A stretch of 64,000 nt of DNA from Limnomonas spitsbergensis (GCA_037349105.1 JAYJMM010000114.1:5323501-5387500), one strand, 5' to 3'. Positions 1 to 9,440 are shown, counted from the first letter of the stretch. The notes: generated by a model not told the origin, from the sequence alone. Program-made: numbers and translations.

Positions 1-560
1 GGGAATTGGCTGCAGTAGCAGCCATGGAGGCTGCAGCATATTGGCAACAGAGATGACTGGCAGCAGGAGCAGGACCGGCAGCAAGAGCGGAACAGAGGAC
101 CGGCAGCAGGAGCAGAACAGATGCAAATATGTATTTTTGCAGCGGGAAAGAAGGGAGAGGGGGGAAAGGGGATCTGCTGCAGCAGCAGCCATGGCGGCAG
201 CACTGCAGCAGCGAACTGGATAGGTTGTGAAGAGGGGAGGGAGGGGATCAGCGGCAGTAGCAGGCATAGAGGCAGCAGCAATATTGACCGGTAGCAGCAG
301 CAACGACAGAAGCAGAAGCGACAGAAGCAGGTACACCCTCCCCCTCTCACCTCTATTCTGCTGCAACATAATTTTTTTGGCAGCAGAAAAGAGGTGAGAG
401 GGGGAGGGTGGGGATCAACTACAGCAGCAGCCATGGAGGCAGTACTGCAGCAGCATATTAAGTAGGTTGTGAAGGTGGGGAGGGAGGGGATCAGCTGCAT
501 AAGCTACCATAGAGGCTGCAGCATATTGGCAACGGAGCTGACCGACAGCAGCAGAAGCGA
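1..560. repeat. CAG/GCAGCA-rich imperfect repeat block
   Basis: The stretch is dominated by CAG and GCAGCA trinucleotide runs. About two to three longer degenerate units can be seen: each contains a gcagcagccatggaggc-like segment followed by a g+a-rich gggagggaggggatcag segment (for example near 11-60, 170-260 and 415-500). Short ORFs here (for example 41-223) consist of Gln/Arg/Gly/Ser and look like translated repeat. I see no gene. Confidence 0.7.
336..408. repeat. Inverted repeat with about 29-bp arms
   Basis: The left arm begins ccctccccctctcacctct and the right arm ends agaggtgagagggggaggg. The arms pair through ctgctgc/gcagcag next to an A/T-rich loop, with a small att/aaa bulge. It could form a stem in DNA or RNA, or be a foldback-element remnant. 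It interrupts the CAG-rich block. Confidence 0.8.
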
Positions 561-892
561 CAGCAGAGCATGCTTGGGGGGGCCTGCCCAACCTCTCGCC
601 CTCAGCCTTTCCTTCACACTAGGGCACTGAAAGCACACATGCAGCGCATCCTCCGCATGCTCGCCGTGTCCCTCAGCCCAGCACCGTTGGTAGTAGCGTG
701 TGTCACGCAGCTCATCGCAACGCCGCCCTCTATTATCAGCTGTGCCCACCGCTCAGAGTCGCAGCCTTCAGTTAGTGCGAGCGCACGCCCTTCTGCTAGT
801 GTGGCTCCTGGCGTGTGCCAGCACGGCGCCTGCTGTAGGCAGAAACCAGGCGTGATAGGCGGCCGCAGACCTGTTTTCGATGGCGTGATCAA
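504..892 (-). pseudogene. Possible reverse transcriptase C-terminal zinc-knuckle fragment
   Basis: Two overlapping minus-strand frames (504-749 and 614-892) are open. The first contains RRCDELRD and then GEHAEDALHVCFQCP followed by a basic stretch. A Cys, an acidic segment, then H-x-x-F-x-C-P resembles the zinc-binding tail seen after the reverse transcriptase domain of non-LTR retrotransposons. No catalytic YxDD box is visible, and the reading frame appears to switch between the two ORFs, so this would be a dead fragment. It may equally be a chance resemblance. Confidence 0.35.
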
Positions 893-1039
893 TATGTGAT
901 CAATCCTCCCAGTCCCTCCCTCTGGGTGTCATTCTGGTCCACATTCTGCTCAAGCCGATCCCAAATGTGCTTTGCATGAATGAGGGCTGCTGCCAGAAAA
1001 ACGAACTTCTTGTTTGCCACTGATGTTTGCTGCATTTCT

Positions 1040-1290
1040 CTTACCCCCCACCCCCCCACCCACCCTCCAGCCACCAGTGGGCATCTGGTTCCTGCATTTC
1101 TCCTCCCTTACCCGGATAGTTACCCCACCCACGCACCCACACTTCAGCCACCAGTGGGCATCTGGTTCCTGCATTTCTCTTCCCTTACCCCGCTAGTTAC
1201 CCCACCCACGCACCCACACTTCAGCCACCAGTGGGCATCTGGTTCCTGCATTTCTGTTCCCTTGCATCCCTTCATCCCTACGTCCACCAG
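1040..1290. repeat. 77-bp tandem repeat, about 3.3 copies
   Basis: The segment ccaccagtgggcatctgg recurs at 1071, 1148 and 1225, an exact 77-bp period, followed by a partial copy. Units are C-rich on the plus strand. The overlapping ORFs on both strands repeat the same peptide and are not genes. Confidence 0.85.
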
Positions 1291-1330
1291 TGCGCGTGTG
1301 CCGACTGCATTTACCCACCTCCCCCCTTCA

Positions 1331-1561
1331 ACGGTGGCTAGAGCCTAACCCTGAGCATGCATAGAATAATACTGTGTATATGGTATTTATTTCCAGTTCC
1401 ATTGATCCAATGGTCAATTGATGCTGCATATGCTGCTGTTGATGGACCTGACGCTTTATATAAGGACCAGTGCCGTACTTACTTTTTGTATTATTTGATA
1501 ACATGTTTATGTACTGCAAGCAATCAGAGTGCACAGAATCGAGCTTGATATGCTGCCGCAG
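1331..1561. other. Presumed intron 5' of the first recognised hydroxylase exon
   Basis: No homologous coding sequence for the N-terminus of the hydroxylase could be recognised here or further upstream. It ends in a gccgcag acceptor at 1556-1561. Small ORFs in this stretch (1357-1548, 1470-1703) run in other frames or across the acceptor and are not supported. Confidence 0.4.
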
Positions 1562-1683
1562 GTGCTGTACATGGCGCTGGTGGTTGTGCTACTGGACTAC
1601 CTGCATGACGCCTGGTTCTACTTCACGCACCGGCTGCTGCATTGGCGGCCATTGTACCGCCACGTCCACTACATCCACCACAA
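1562..1683 (+). CDS. Hydroxylase exon with first two histidine boxes
   Basis: The exon opens after a gccgcag acceptor and ends AA|GTAAGC in phase 2. It encodes a hydrophobic helix (VLYMALVVVLLDYL) running into HDAWFYFTHRLLH and HVHYIHHK. The last Lys codon is completed by the G that opens the next exon. Confidence 0.8.
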
Positions 1684-4600
1684 GTAAGCGGCAGTACGCT
1701 TAACCCTTGACACTTAACCGGCTGCTGCATTGGCGGCCGTTGTACCGCCACGTCCACTACATCCACCACAAGTAAGCGGCAGTACGCTTAACCCTTGACA
1801 CTTAACCGGCTGCTGCATTGGCGGCCGTTGTACCGCCACGTCCACTACATCCACCACAAGTAAGCGGCAGTACGCTTAACCCTTGACACTTAACCGGCTG
1901 CTGCATTGGCGGCCGTTGTACCGCCACGTCCACTACATCCACCACAAGTAAGCGGCAGTACGCTTAACCCTTGACACTTAACCGGCTGCTGCATTGGCGG
2001 CCGTTGTACCGCCGCGTCCACTATATCCGCTACGAGTAAGTGGCAGTACGCTAAACCCTTGAGGCCTTGACCCTTAAATGGCTGCTACACTGTTGGCCGT
2101 CGTACTGCCACGTCATCCACATCCACCACAAGTTTAGTGGCAGTACGCTTAACCCTTACCCTAAACCTGTCGCTTTACCGTATATTTGATTTGCCTTCCT
2201 TCGGTTTTGAAATTTCAATTCTTTCAATGCTGCCCCCGGGGCTTTTATTCTTTCTTTATTAATTCATTCCCTCGGCGTTGAAATTTGCATGATGCTAGAC
2301 AGGGGTTAGTGTAAGGCACGATCTTTTGTGATTTACGATAAGACGGGGGTAAATCGACGCTGGCCGGCACGATCAAACCTGAGTTTTCGCATTCTGCACT
2401 TGTAACTGCTGAGATTAGTCGCCTCTCAAACTGCCACTCCGACGCTATGGGTTAAATGTCTGATAAAGTTGCGAAAGGCGATGGCGCTTGAAGAACTATT
2501 TGAAGGGCTCTGGGACGAATGCCTTCCAAAAATCTTACTTTGAAGACAGCAATTCGCGAAGGGAGTGACTGATTGATCGCAGCTTTAACGACAGCTTGAA
2601 CAAGTACATGTGGCAATGCAAGTTGTGCAACGTAAACGGGGGACTTTTAAGGACATGATCGTCAAGCACGGACGAACAGACCGTCATCAGAAGAAACTAG
2701 CAAAATTGGGGGGCTCAGATTGGCAATAGTCTCCGAGATAGAATGAGTGTGAGACTACAGTATCATCACTGCCTGTTTATAAAGAGTTGGGTGAAGACAT
2801 CTGTCAGGAAAGTCGGCGCTTTAAACTGCGGTCATCCTACTCCTCAAGCTTGCACAAGCAGTTCACAGTTCAGTTAAGGGTCCTGCCCTCAGAAAGTGTA
2901 ACCAGTGTCGGGGGGGCCGTTTTCGGAGCAAAAATAAATCTGCTAGCACTGAATCGGAGACGACTCGCAAGTCTTCAGAGGGGACAAACTGACGGTTTGG
3001 AGCGCAGTGTAAAGCCCGATAGCCACTGGCCAAAGGGGTGACAGGGAGCATCAGAAGCTAAAGCGGAGGTAAGGGTGGGTGGGTTCGAAAGTTAGAGGAT
3101 CTTCAAGCTCAGACGTAAGAGGAAAAACTTTCCCGACTAGGTCTTTCATGAGCTTAGCTCCTTCACACCCCATATAGGGGTTTAGGGGTACGATCGAGCA
3201 TTTCCAATCTTTTAGTCCCCCAAATCCTTCAGGTTTGAACATTACTATGCTCAAACCTTGCTCGTTCAAGGTCAAGGCGGCAGCAAGGCAGACGTTTGTA
3301 GCAGGCTTCGACTCTTGTGCTGCACGCAAACCCACACAAACCCACACAAACCCACACAAACCCACACAAACCCACACAAACCCACACAAACCCACACAAA
3401 CCCACACAAACCCACACACCCACACAAACCCACACAAACCCACACAAACCCACACACCCACACAAACATACACACCCACACACACCCACACACCCACACA
3501 AACCCACACACCCACACAAACCCACACAAACCCACACACCCACACAAACCCACACACCCACACAAAACCACACAAACCCACACAAACCCACACAAACCCA
3601 CACAAACCCACACACACCCACAAACCCACACAAACCCACACAAACCCACACACCCACACAAACCCACACACCCACACAAACCCACACACCCACACAAACC
3701 CACACACCCACACAAAACCACACACACCCACACAAAACCACACACACCCACACAAAACCACACAAAACCACACAAATCCACACAAAACCACACACACCCA
3801 CTCAAAACCACACGAAACCACACAAAACCACACAAAACCACACAAAACCACACAAAACCACACAAAACCACACAAAACCACACAAAACCACACAAAACCA
3901 CACACACCCACACAAAACCACACAAAATCACACAAAACCACACAAAACCACACAAAACCACACAAAACCACACACACCCACACAAACCCACACACACCCA
4001 CACACCCACACAAACCCACACAAACCCACAGCGGAACAGCCTGCACCAGAAGCACCTGACCTAGTGTGCTAGAGCCTTTCTTCATCCCGGGGTCACCCTC
4101 CGTAACTTTCCCTACAAGGAAGCCATTAGGGCCTGGCTCAAGCAGAGGGAACGCAGGAAGGTTCTTTAGGATAGGGCAGTAGGAATGATTGCAGAATTTT
4201 GTAGCGGCTGGGAATTATTGGCAGTAGACAGCTGAATAAGTGACCTTATGCCGCAACCTTGGTGTGACCCTGAATATTGAATATAACGCATTTTCAATGA
4301 AGAAGTCCTATGTTTCACAAGAGGCGGTTTCTGAACTTCGGGGGCTACGCCCCCCGACCCCCCACTGAGGGGTGGTCCCCGGACCCCCAGGGAGGTCCCA
4401 CAAACACCCCACACCGGGGCTTCGCCTAGAATTCACTAGAAATCTGAGCTTTTGGAAAACCAAAAAACAGGCACTACAAGATGAAGGTTTGTCTAAATCC
4501 TTAAAATGAGCACATGTCAAGACTGCAAGCCCGATCGCCATCCCTCACCCATAAAAACAAATTTTTAGTTAGCCCTCAGAAAAAACCCTCACCCTCAAAC

Positions 4601-7349
4601 AACGTTTATTATGAGGGCAGTATATTGGGATCTACGGTACCGGTATTGGCATCTGTTGTCCCCCTACGCTACCAAAAGTGAGTGGCAGTACGCTTGATAC
4701 TAAACCCTTAGCTGGCTGCTGCAATGCCTGATCCAGTAACCCTGATCCCTGCTCGGGTCTTAGACGTTCTAGTTTAGGGTTTAGGGTTAAGCGTTCACCA
4801 GCTACAGCTTTCACCTGGCCGGGGCACTTGCCTAAACCATAGACCCTAAACCCTGATCCATTAAACTTGCGTAGGTCTCAGTTGCCCCCTGCGTTCACCG
4901 GCCACAGCTTTCACTTGGATGAGGTTCTTCCCTTAACCATGGACCCTCCACCCTGAGCCCTTAGCCATGGGCCCTAAACCCTGAGCCCTTAGCCATGGGC
5001 CCTAAACCCTGAGCCCTTAGCCATGGGCCCTAAACCCTGAGCCCTTAGCCATGGGCCCTAAACCCTGAGCCCTTAGCCATGGGCCCTAAACCCTGACCCC
5101 TTAGCCATGGGCCCTAAACCCTGAGCCCTTAGCCATGGGCCCTAAACCCTGAGCCCTTAGCCATGGGCCCTAAACCCTGAGCCCTTAGCCATGGGCCCTT
5201 AACCCTGAGCCCTTAGCCATGGGCCCTAAACCCTGAGACCTTAGCCATGGGCCCTAAACCCTGAGCCCTTAGCCATGGGCCCTAAACCCTGAGCCCTTAG
5301 CCATGGGCCCTAAACCCTGAGACCTTAGCCATGGGCCCTAAACCCTGAGCCCTTAGCCATGGACCCTTAACCCTGAGACCTTTACCCGTAACCCTAATCC
5401 CTGTGCAGGTCTCAGACGCCCTCTGCGTTCACCGGCTACAGCTTCCATCTGGCTGAGGCGCTGCTCGTCTTCCTCAACGAGATCCTCGTCTGCTTTGCCT
5501 TTCCTATCCACATGGGCCTGCATCGGATCTACCACATCTTCACCACGATCATCCATGAGGGTGCGTAGGACAAAGGCCCTGTTGGGTTCACCTTTGTCCT
5601 TAGTTACGTCACTATGTTGCATGAGCCTGTTGCACATGCCTCTTGCCTTTCCGATCCACATGGGCCTGCATCGCATCTACCACATCTTCACCCACATCTT
5701 CACCGCGGTCATCCATGAGGGTGCGTGGGACAATGGCCCTGCTGGGTTCACCTGTTGCATCACTATGTTGCATGAGCTTGTTGCATGTTTCTGTTGCATG
5801 AGCTTGTTGCACATGCCCCTCGCCTTTTTCCGATCCACATAGGCGACGGGCGTGCACCGCATCTACCACATCCTCACCACGGCCATTTAAGAAAGTGCTC
5901 GCAACACGAGCCCTGTTGCGTTAACCTGCTGCATGGGTCTGTTGCACAAGCCCCTCGCAACACCAGCCCTATTGCAGTAACCTCTCGCACTGCGGTGTCC
6001 CGTTTCTTTACCGCGACTATCCATGAAGGTACTTGGGACACGAATCCTGTTGCGTCCACCTGTCGCACCGCATCTGTCACATCTTCAAAACACGGCCATC
6101 CACACTTGTGTGTCCCTCATCTGCTCCCTCCAGGTGGGCACGCCGGCTACGAGCTGGCGCCGTTCATACCAACGGCTGTCGGGTTCGCGTCGCTGATGTG
6201 GCGGGGGGCTCGGGCAGCTCCGCCTAAGGCCTTCAACACCGTGCAGCACCACGATATGCACCATCGCTTCCCCACAAAGCACTTCTCGCTGTACTTCACA
6301 CACTTGGACAGGTGCGAGAGAGGCCTTGCATCTGTGAGGGTCTAAAAGGGTGTTTATATGACTTGTATTGGTTTAGGGGCTAAAAGGGTGTTTATATGAG
6401 TTGTATTGGTTTAGGGGCTAAAAGGGTTGGGTACATTTGTTTTCCTTCCCAGCACTTCTCGCTGGACTTCACACACCTGGCCTGGACGGGTGCAGGCTTG
6501 TCTGTAAGGGGCTAACAGGGCATTTCCCCAGCACTTCTCGCTGAAATTCACACACCTGGACAGGTGTGGGCGAGTCCCTTGCATCTGAAAAGGTCTAAAG
6601 GGGCGTATGAGTTATGCTGGTTTGGGGCTTGAAGTGCAGTGGTTGCACCTCCCAATGCATTGCTGGTCCTTTGGTTTAGTGGCTCAGGGTCTACAAAAAG
6701 GGTATGGATTAAGATGGCTTGGGGATAAAAGTGTGTGTGTGTGTGTGTGTTACGCTGGTTTGGGGCTAAAAAGGTTCATGATTTATGCTGGTTTGGCGGC
6801 TAAAAGGATGGCAGCCTTTTTTATCGCACCCAGCACTTCTTGCTGGATTCCACTAAGACAGCTGAGAGCTAGCCCTCATCTCTGAATGGGGCTAAAAGGG
6901 TATATACCGTATGCGTTGCCCTGGTTTAGGAGCTAAGAATGGTGATATCTTTATTATACTTCACAGTATTTCTCACTGTAGTGCATGATCGTGGACATGT
7001 GCGAGCGAGGCCTCGAGTCCGGACAGGTCTGAAAGGGGGTGTATACGAGTAACGCTGGTTTGGGGCCTAAAGGGTGTTACATTTGGCAGTACAGGCTGTA
7101 CAGGTAGTACCGGTAGTGTATCTTATGTACACATGTAAGTAGCACTATAATAGTGTAGTACCGTACCTCGTTTTTAGGTAGCGCAGTTACTGCCGAGCCC
7201 CATTACAAGTAGTAAAGGTAGTACCTTACCCCATTGGTGTATGATTCCCATGTTGCACCCCTCATTTCACACTTTTCACACGCGCTTGCAGGTGGTTTGG
7301 AACCCTTCACCCAAAGTATGACGAGACAGTGCGTGAGCACTTCAAGTGA
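1562..7349 (+). CDS. Fatty acid hydroxylase / sterol desaturase superfamily protein, four 3' exons (5' end missing)
   Basis: The coding sequence joins 1562-1683, 5409-5560, 6134-6311 and 7292-7349, giving 169 codons plus TGA with compatible phases at all three junctions. The protein shows the di-iron histidine boxes of the superfamily: HDAWFYFTHRLLH and HVHYIHHK at the N-terminal end of the visible part, and QHHDMHHRFP near the C-terminus, with hydrophobic membrane-spanning stretches between them. After HHK it reads SQTPSAFTGYSFH, matching the usual xTP.SA..FHP segment. The family are membrane non-haem di-iron enzymes of the ER or plastid envelope that hydroxylate or desaturate lipids, sterols or carotenoids. 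The substrate cannot be told here. The N-terminal membrane segments lie upstream and were not found. Introns are 3725, 573 and 980 nt and are full of repeats. Confidence 0.85.
1631..2110. repeat. 88-bp tandem repeat of the exon end plus splice donor
   Basis: The unit begins cggctgctgcattggcggcc at 1631, 1719, 1807, 1895 and 1983 (exact 88-bp spacing), with a more diverged sixth copy from about 2072. The first unit is the 3' end of the coding exon (histidine box two and GTAAGC donor). The others lie in the intron and each repeats box, donor and the first intron bases. In the copies the frame after the donor meets TAA at once, so they only matter if used as alternative donors. Confidence 0.9.
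2160..3324. other. Intron sequence with a possible zinc-finger fragment
   Basis: Apart from the possible zinc-finger fragment at 2575-2729, I see no coding homology, no tandem repeat and no RNA gene. ORFs 2787-3041 (+) and 2863-3051 (-) have no recognisable motif. Confidence 0.4.
2575..2729 (+). pseudogene. Possible C2H2/U1-type zinc-finger fragment with a frameshift
   Basis: One frame reads KYMWQCKLCNVNGGLL, and a second frame directly after it reads KDMIVKHGRTDRHQKKL before a stop. Joined by a frameshift near 2650 this gives C-x2-C followed by H-x5-H, the spacing of U1-type fingers found in some RNA-binding proteins and transposases. It lies inside the first intron of the hydroxylase gene and is probably a mobile-element relic. 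Confidence 0.35.
3326..4030. repeat. Decamer minisatellite (CCCACACAAA / ACCACACAAA)n
   Basis: About 70 copies of a 10-bp unit with two variants: CCCACACAAA dominates the first part and ACCACACAAA dominates about 3760-3970, with inserted CCCACACA units. It is intronic. Because few stop codons can occur, long ORFs appear on both strands (Thr/His/Pro/Asn-rich on plus, Val/Cys/Gly/Phe-rich on minus). They are artefacts of the repeat. Confidence 0.95.
4031..4690. other. Intron sequence with a GC-rich palindrome cluster
   Basis: Between 4335 and 4435 short G/C palindromes cluster (gggggctacgcccccc, gaggggtggtccccgg, ggggcttcgcc). Otherwise I see no coding homology. Minus-strand ORFs 4166-4414 and 4308-4541 cross this cluster and have no motif. 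Confidence 0.5.
4690..4930. repeat. Degenerate upstream copies of the second hydroxylase exon's 5' edge
   Basis: Two segments resemble the real acceptor and exon start at 5400-5450: one around 4745-4825 (cgttcaccagctacagcttt) and one around 4875-4930 (gcgttcaccggccacagctt, preceded by ggtctcag). A copy of the first intron's start (agtggcagtacgcttg) lies at about 4680. None keeps an open frame through the exon. Confidence 0.75.
4931..5392. repeat. 28-bp tandem array with telomere-like core
   Basis: The unit is ccctaaaccctgagccctta followed by gccatggg, about 16 copies with a few substitutions (for example gagacc for gagccc). It contains one and a half CCCTAAA heptamers per unit and an NcoI-type ccatgg. 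It ends just upstream of the acceptor at 5407-5408. Confidence 0.92.
5409..5560 (+). CDS. Hydroxylase exon, central segment
   Basis: The exon starts after gtgcag and ends GAGG|GTGCGT in phase 1. It encodes KSQTPSAFTGYSFHLAEA followed by a hydrophobic stretch and HMGLHRIYHIFTTIIHEG. Starting at GTCTCAG rather than after the inner AG is required to keep frame with the preceding AA. Confidence 0.8.
5646..6115. repeat. Three tandem degenerate copies of the second exon's 3' edge
   Basis: After the true exon end at 5560, the same coding edge recurs at about 5646-5735 (nearly intact, with its own GAGG|GTGCGTGG donor), at about 5820-5895 (with a TAG and lost donor) and as a fragment from about 5998. 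Between them the segment gttgcatgagcctgttgcac and variants also repeat. They fill most of the 573-nt intron. Confidence 0.85.
6134..6311 (+). CDS. Hydroxylase exon with third histidine box
   Basis: Begins after ccctccag and ends GACAG|GTGCGA in phase 2. It encodes GHAGYELAPFIPTAVGFASL and then QHHDMHHRFPTKHFSLYFTH, the C-terminal HxxHH iron-binding box. Confidence 0.85.
6345..7100. repeat. Tandem degenerate copies of the third exon's 3' edge and intron start
   Basis: The exon end agcacttctcgctgnacttc plus donor region recurs at about 6451, 6531, 6832 and 6961, each followed by a variant of cttgcatctgtgagggtcta and aaagggtgtttatatg. Extra copies of the intron-start part occur at 6340-6430 and 6600-6800. 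A (GT)n run lies at about 6728-6750. Confidence 0.85.
7292..7349 (+). CDS. Hydroxylase terminal exon
   Basis: A 58-nt last exon after cttgcag. With the AG from the previous exon it reads RWFGTLHPKYDETVREHF and ends in TGA. Trp-Phe-Gly-Thr-Leu after the HxxHH box is typical of the superfamily's C-terminus. Confidence 0.8.
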
Positions 7350-7453
7350 GAGAGAGAAGAGACGAATTGAGGATCAGATGGGAACTACCGCGGAGCTCGC
7401 CTGAGGTCTATGAAGGCATACACATTGGTATATTGCAGAGCCAGAGGGATATA

Positions 7454-7660
7454 TTGAGGATTTGGCCAGGGGTCGATTGAGGATCTGGCCAGGGGTCGAT
7501 TGAGGATCTGGCCAGGGGTCAATTGAGGATCTAGCCAGGAGTCAATTGAGGATCTGGCCAGGGATCTAATGAGGATCTGGCCAGGGAGCTAATGAGGATC
7601 TGGCCAGGGATCTAATGAGGATCTGGCCAGGGAGCTAATGAGGATCTGGCCAGGGAGCTC
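7454..7660. repeat. 23-bp tandem repeat, nine copies
   Basis: The unit is ttgaggatctggccaggggt plus cga, with variants ending tcaa, tcta or gcta. It lies just past the hydroxylase stop codon and may be part of its 3' UTR. Confidence 0.9.
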
Positions 7661-8240
7661 ACATCGTCGGCATATAGAGTTATCAATGTCGCATGTGTGG
7701 CTCTACCGGTATATGGCGTGGCAATTGTTTTTTATGCGTGTATAAGTATAATGCAATTTATTTTTATGCGCATGATGTTGGTCAGGGGTCTGTGAAGACC
7801 CTGCCAGCCAATTAAATGCGTTCAAGTGTTTATTTTTTAGTGATACAGCTACAATTCAGGATTTCAGCTACCATTTGGCCCGTGGCCGGCTGAGCTGGGT
7901 GCAACAAGGTGCCTGTAGTGTCGCCGTGAATAGTTGACCCTAGGGACGGGTGACGTAAGCAAAAAGAAGACTAGACAGTGGGTTCAGTCAAACACACGGT
8001 GCAGGCATGCGTCGTGTCAAAGCGGGCTCGAGTCCCTGCCAGCCACACGTTTTTTAATCGTGCCCCTAGGACAGCTGATTTTGAATTTGAAATCCAGTCG
8101 GGCTGTTTACCTTCACAGGGCATGACCTTCAGACCGCTGGTCACAGATTTTCAATTTTGAATTTGATGCAGAGGTCGCACGGGCTAGCTTCTACCTGGCT
8201 CCACTGTTGGCACCTGCAGCTTCATTCAGTTACCGGTATG
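7661..8240. other. No gene recognised
   Basis: Two overlapping short ORFs (7934-8125, 7978-8160) lack motifs. No repeat array or RNA gene is evident. Confidence 0.4.
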
Positions 8241-8246
8241 TAGGCA

Positions 8247-8340
8247 AATGACGTTACACCTCTGGGCCCTGCTAAAAACGCGGAAGGCGCCCACGCGGCC
8301 GAGCCTTTCTTGTGCATGGCCCAGAGGTGTAACTGCCATT
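8247..8340. mobile_element. Small foldback (MITE-like) element
   Basis: The left end aatgacgttacacctctggg is the near-exact inverse of the right end cccagaggtgtaactgccat, with a 94-bp span and a GC-rich centre (gcgcccacgcggccgagcc). The same terminal sequence is dispersed in both orientations between 8.2 and 10.2 kb. Confidence 0.65.
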
Positions 8341-8589
8341 GACCCATGGGCCCTGCTAAAAAACGACTTGGCCACGTGGGCGTCCAACCGGGCCCCTCGG
8401 TCCAACTGTCTGGTCTGCTCTCTGGTTGGAAAGTGAAGGCAGGCGATAATATGTTGCCCGCAGGAATCAGTAGTATGACATCGTTTTGGCCTCTTTGATC
8501 ACCATGCATGCTTCTTGCTCATTCCGGTTTTGAACGGACGCTTGCTTCATTTGGTTTGTAATGTGCAATTTATACGGCAGCGAGAGGTC

Positions 8590-9440
8590 AATGACATTAC
8601 ACCTCTGGGCCGTGCTCAAAAAGGCTCAGCCGCGTGGGCGCCCAACTGTCCCGTCGGAAAAAAAGAAACGTTTGTATGGCAGCGAGAGGTGCTTCGCTTT
8701 GTTGAGGTGACGCTGCTGTGGGCCAGGACAGCTCTGAAAGCAGAGTTGAACCCCTGGTTGAACTCAACTTGCACATTGGGTCAGGCCTGTAGGTCTGTGG
8801 CTTGGCTCAACCATGATAAACCGGTGCACCCCGGTATGGTATCGTATATGACATATTGAACATGCTCATGATTTTAGGTACCTTCACCCCTGCCTGCATT
8901 TAGGCAATCAAGAGAAGGTCTGACAAACCTGAAATAGCAACCCCTGCCTATGCGGCACCGTCTATCTTGGTGATTCAGCCACGTTTCAGCTACATCACTG
9001 CCTTCGGCCGTGTGGGCCTGCATGATGCATCAAGTATCAAAGCCCCGCCGCTTGGCCCCCTTGCAAAAAACCAATCACGGTTTGGTCCTCATGGGCCTTG
9101 CGGTTGCTGCCCGGCATCTTGGCAGGGGTTGTCTTGCCCATATTGATGTCAATGCCAATACACATGTGGGCCCTTCTTCAGCAGGGACCACTGGCCCAGA
9201 GGTTTAACGTCATTGCCCTCTGGGCCATGCTTGACAGGGCTTGGCTGCACGGGCGCATGGCTGTTTGATTGGGAGGCAGGGATGGAGAAGATGCATACAG
9301 GTGACAACACCGCTGAGCATCCTCAATACCTGTTTGCGGGTGTTTGTTTCGTTCCATCCTCTCAACCCTTTAATTAGTCGCCCACGCAGCCGAGCCTTTT
9401 TGAACAGAGCCCAGAGGTGTAACACGATTGACCTGTTAGC
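8590..9440. repeat. Dispersed copies of the foldback family
   Basis: The motif cattacacctctgggccntg with ctcaaaaaggctcagccgcg appears at about 8590-8650. A copy lies at about 9193-9250 (ggcccagaggtttaacgtca) and an inverse copy at about 9380-9432 (cgcccacgcagccgagcc then agcccagaggtgtaac). The ORFs in the intervals are short and motif-free. Confidence 0.6.

Noticed and set aside
980..1348. 122-codon plus-strand ORF and its minus-strand partners
   Set aside because: They read through the 77-bp tandem repeat and repeat the same peptide.
1470..1703. 77-codon ORF as the true start of the hydroxylase
   Set aside because: It is in a different frame from the histidine-box protein; the family frame requires the exon to begin after the acceptor at 1560-1561.
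3051..4085. Long ORFs of 180-340 codons on both strands
   Set aside because: They are translations of the decamer array; products are pure low-complexity repeats on both strands.
4931..5392. True chromosome end (telomere)
   Set aside because: The heptamers are interrupted by gagcccttagccatggg in every unit and lie between exons of one gene.
5495..5842. 115-codon ORF across the copies of hydroxylase exon 2
   Set aside because: It runs in a different frame from the conserved protein and through the intronic duplicates.
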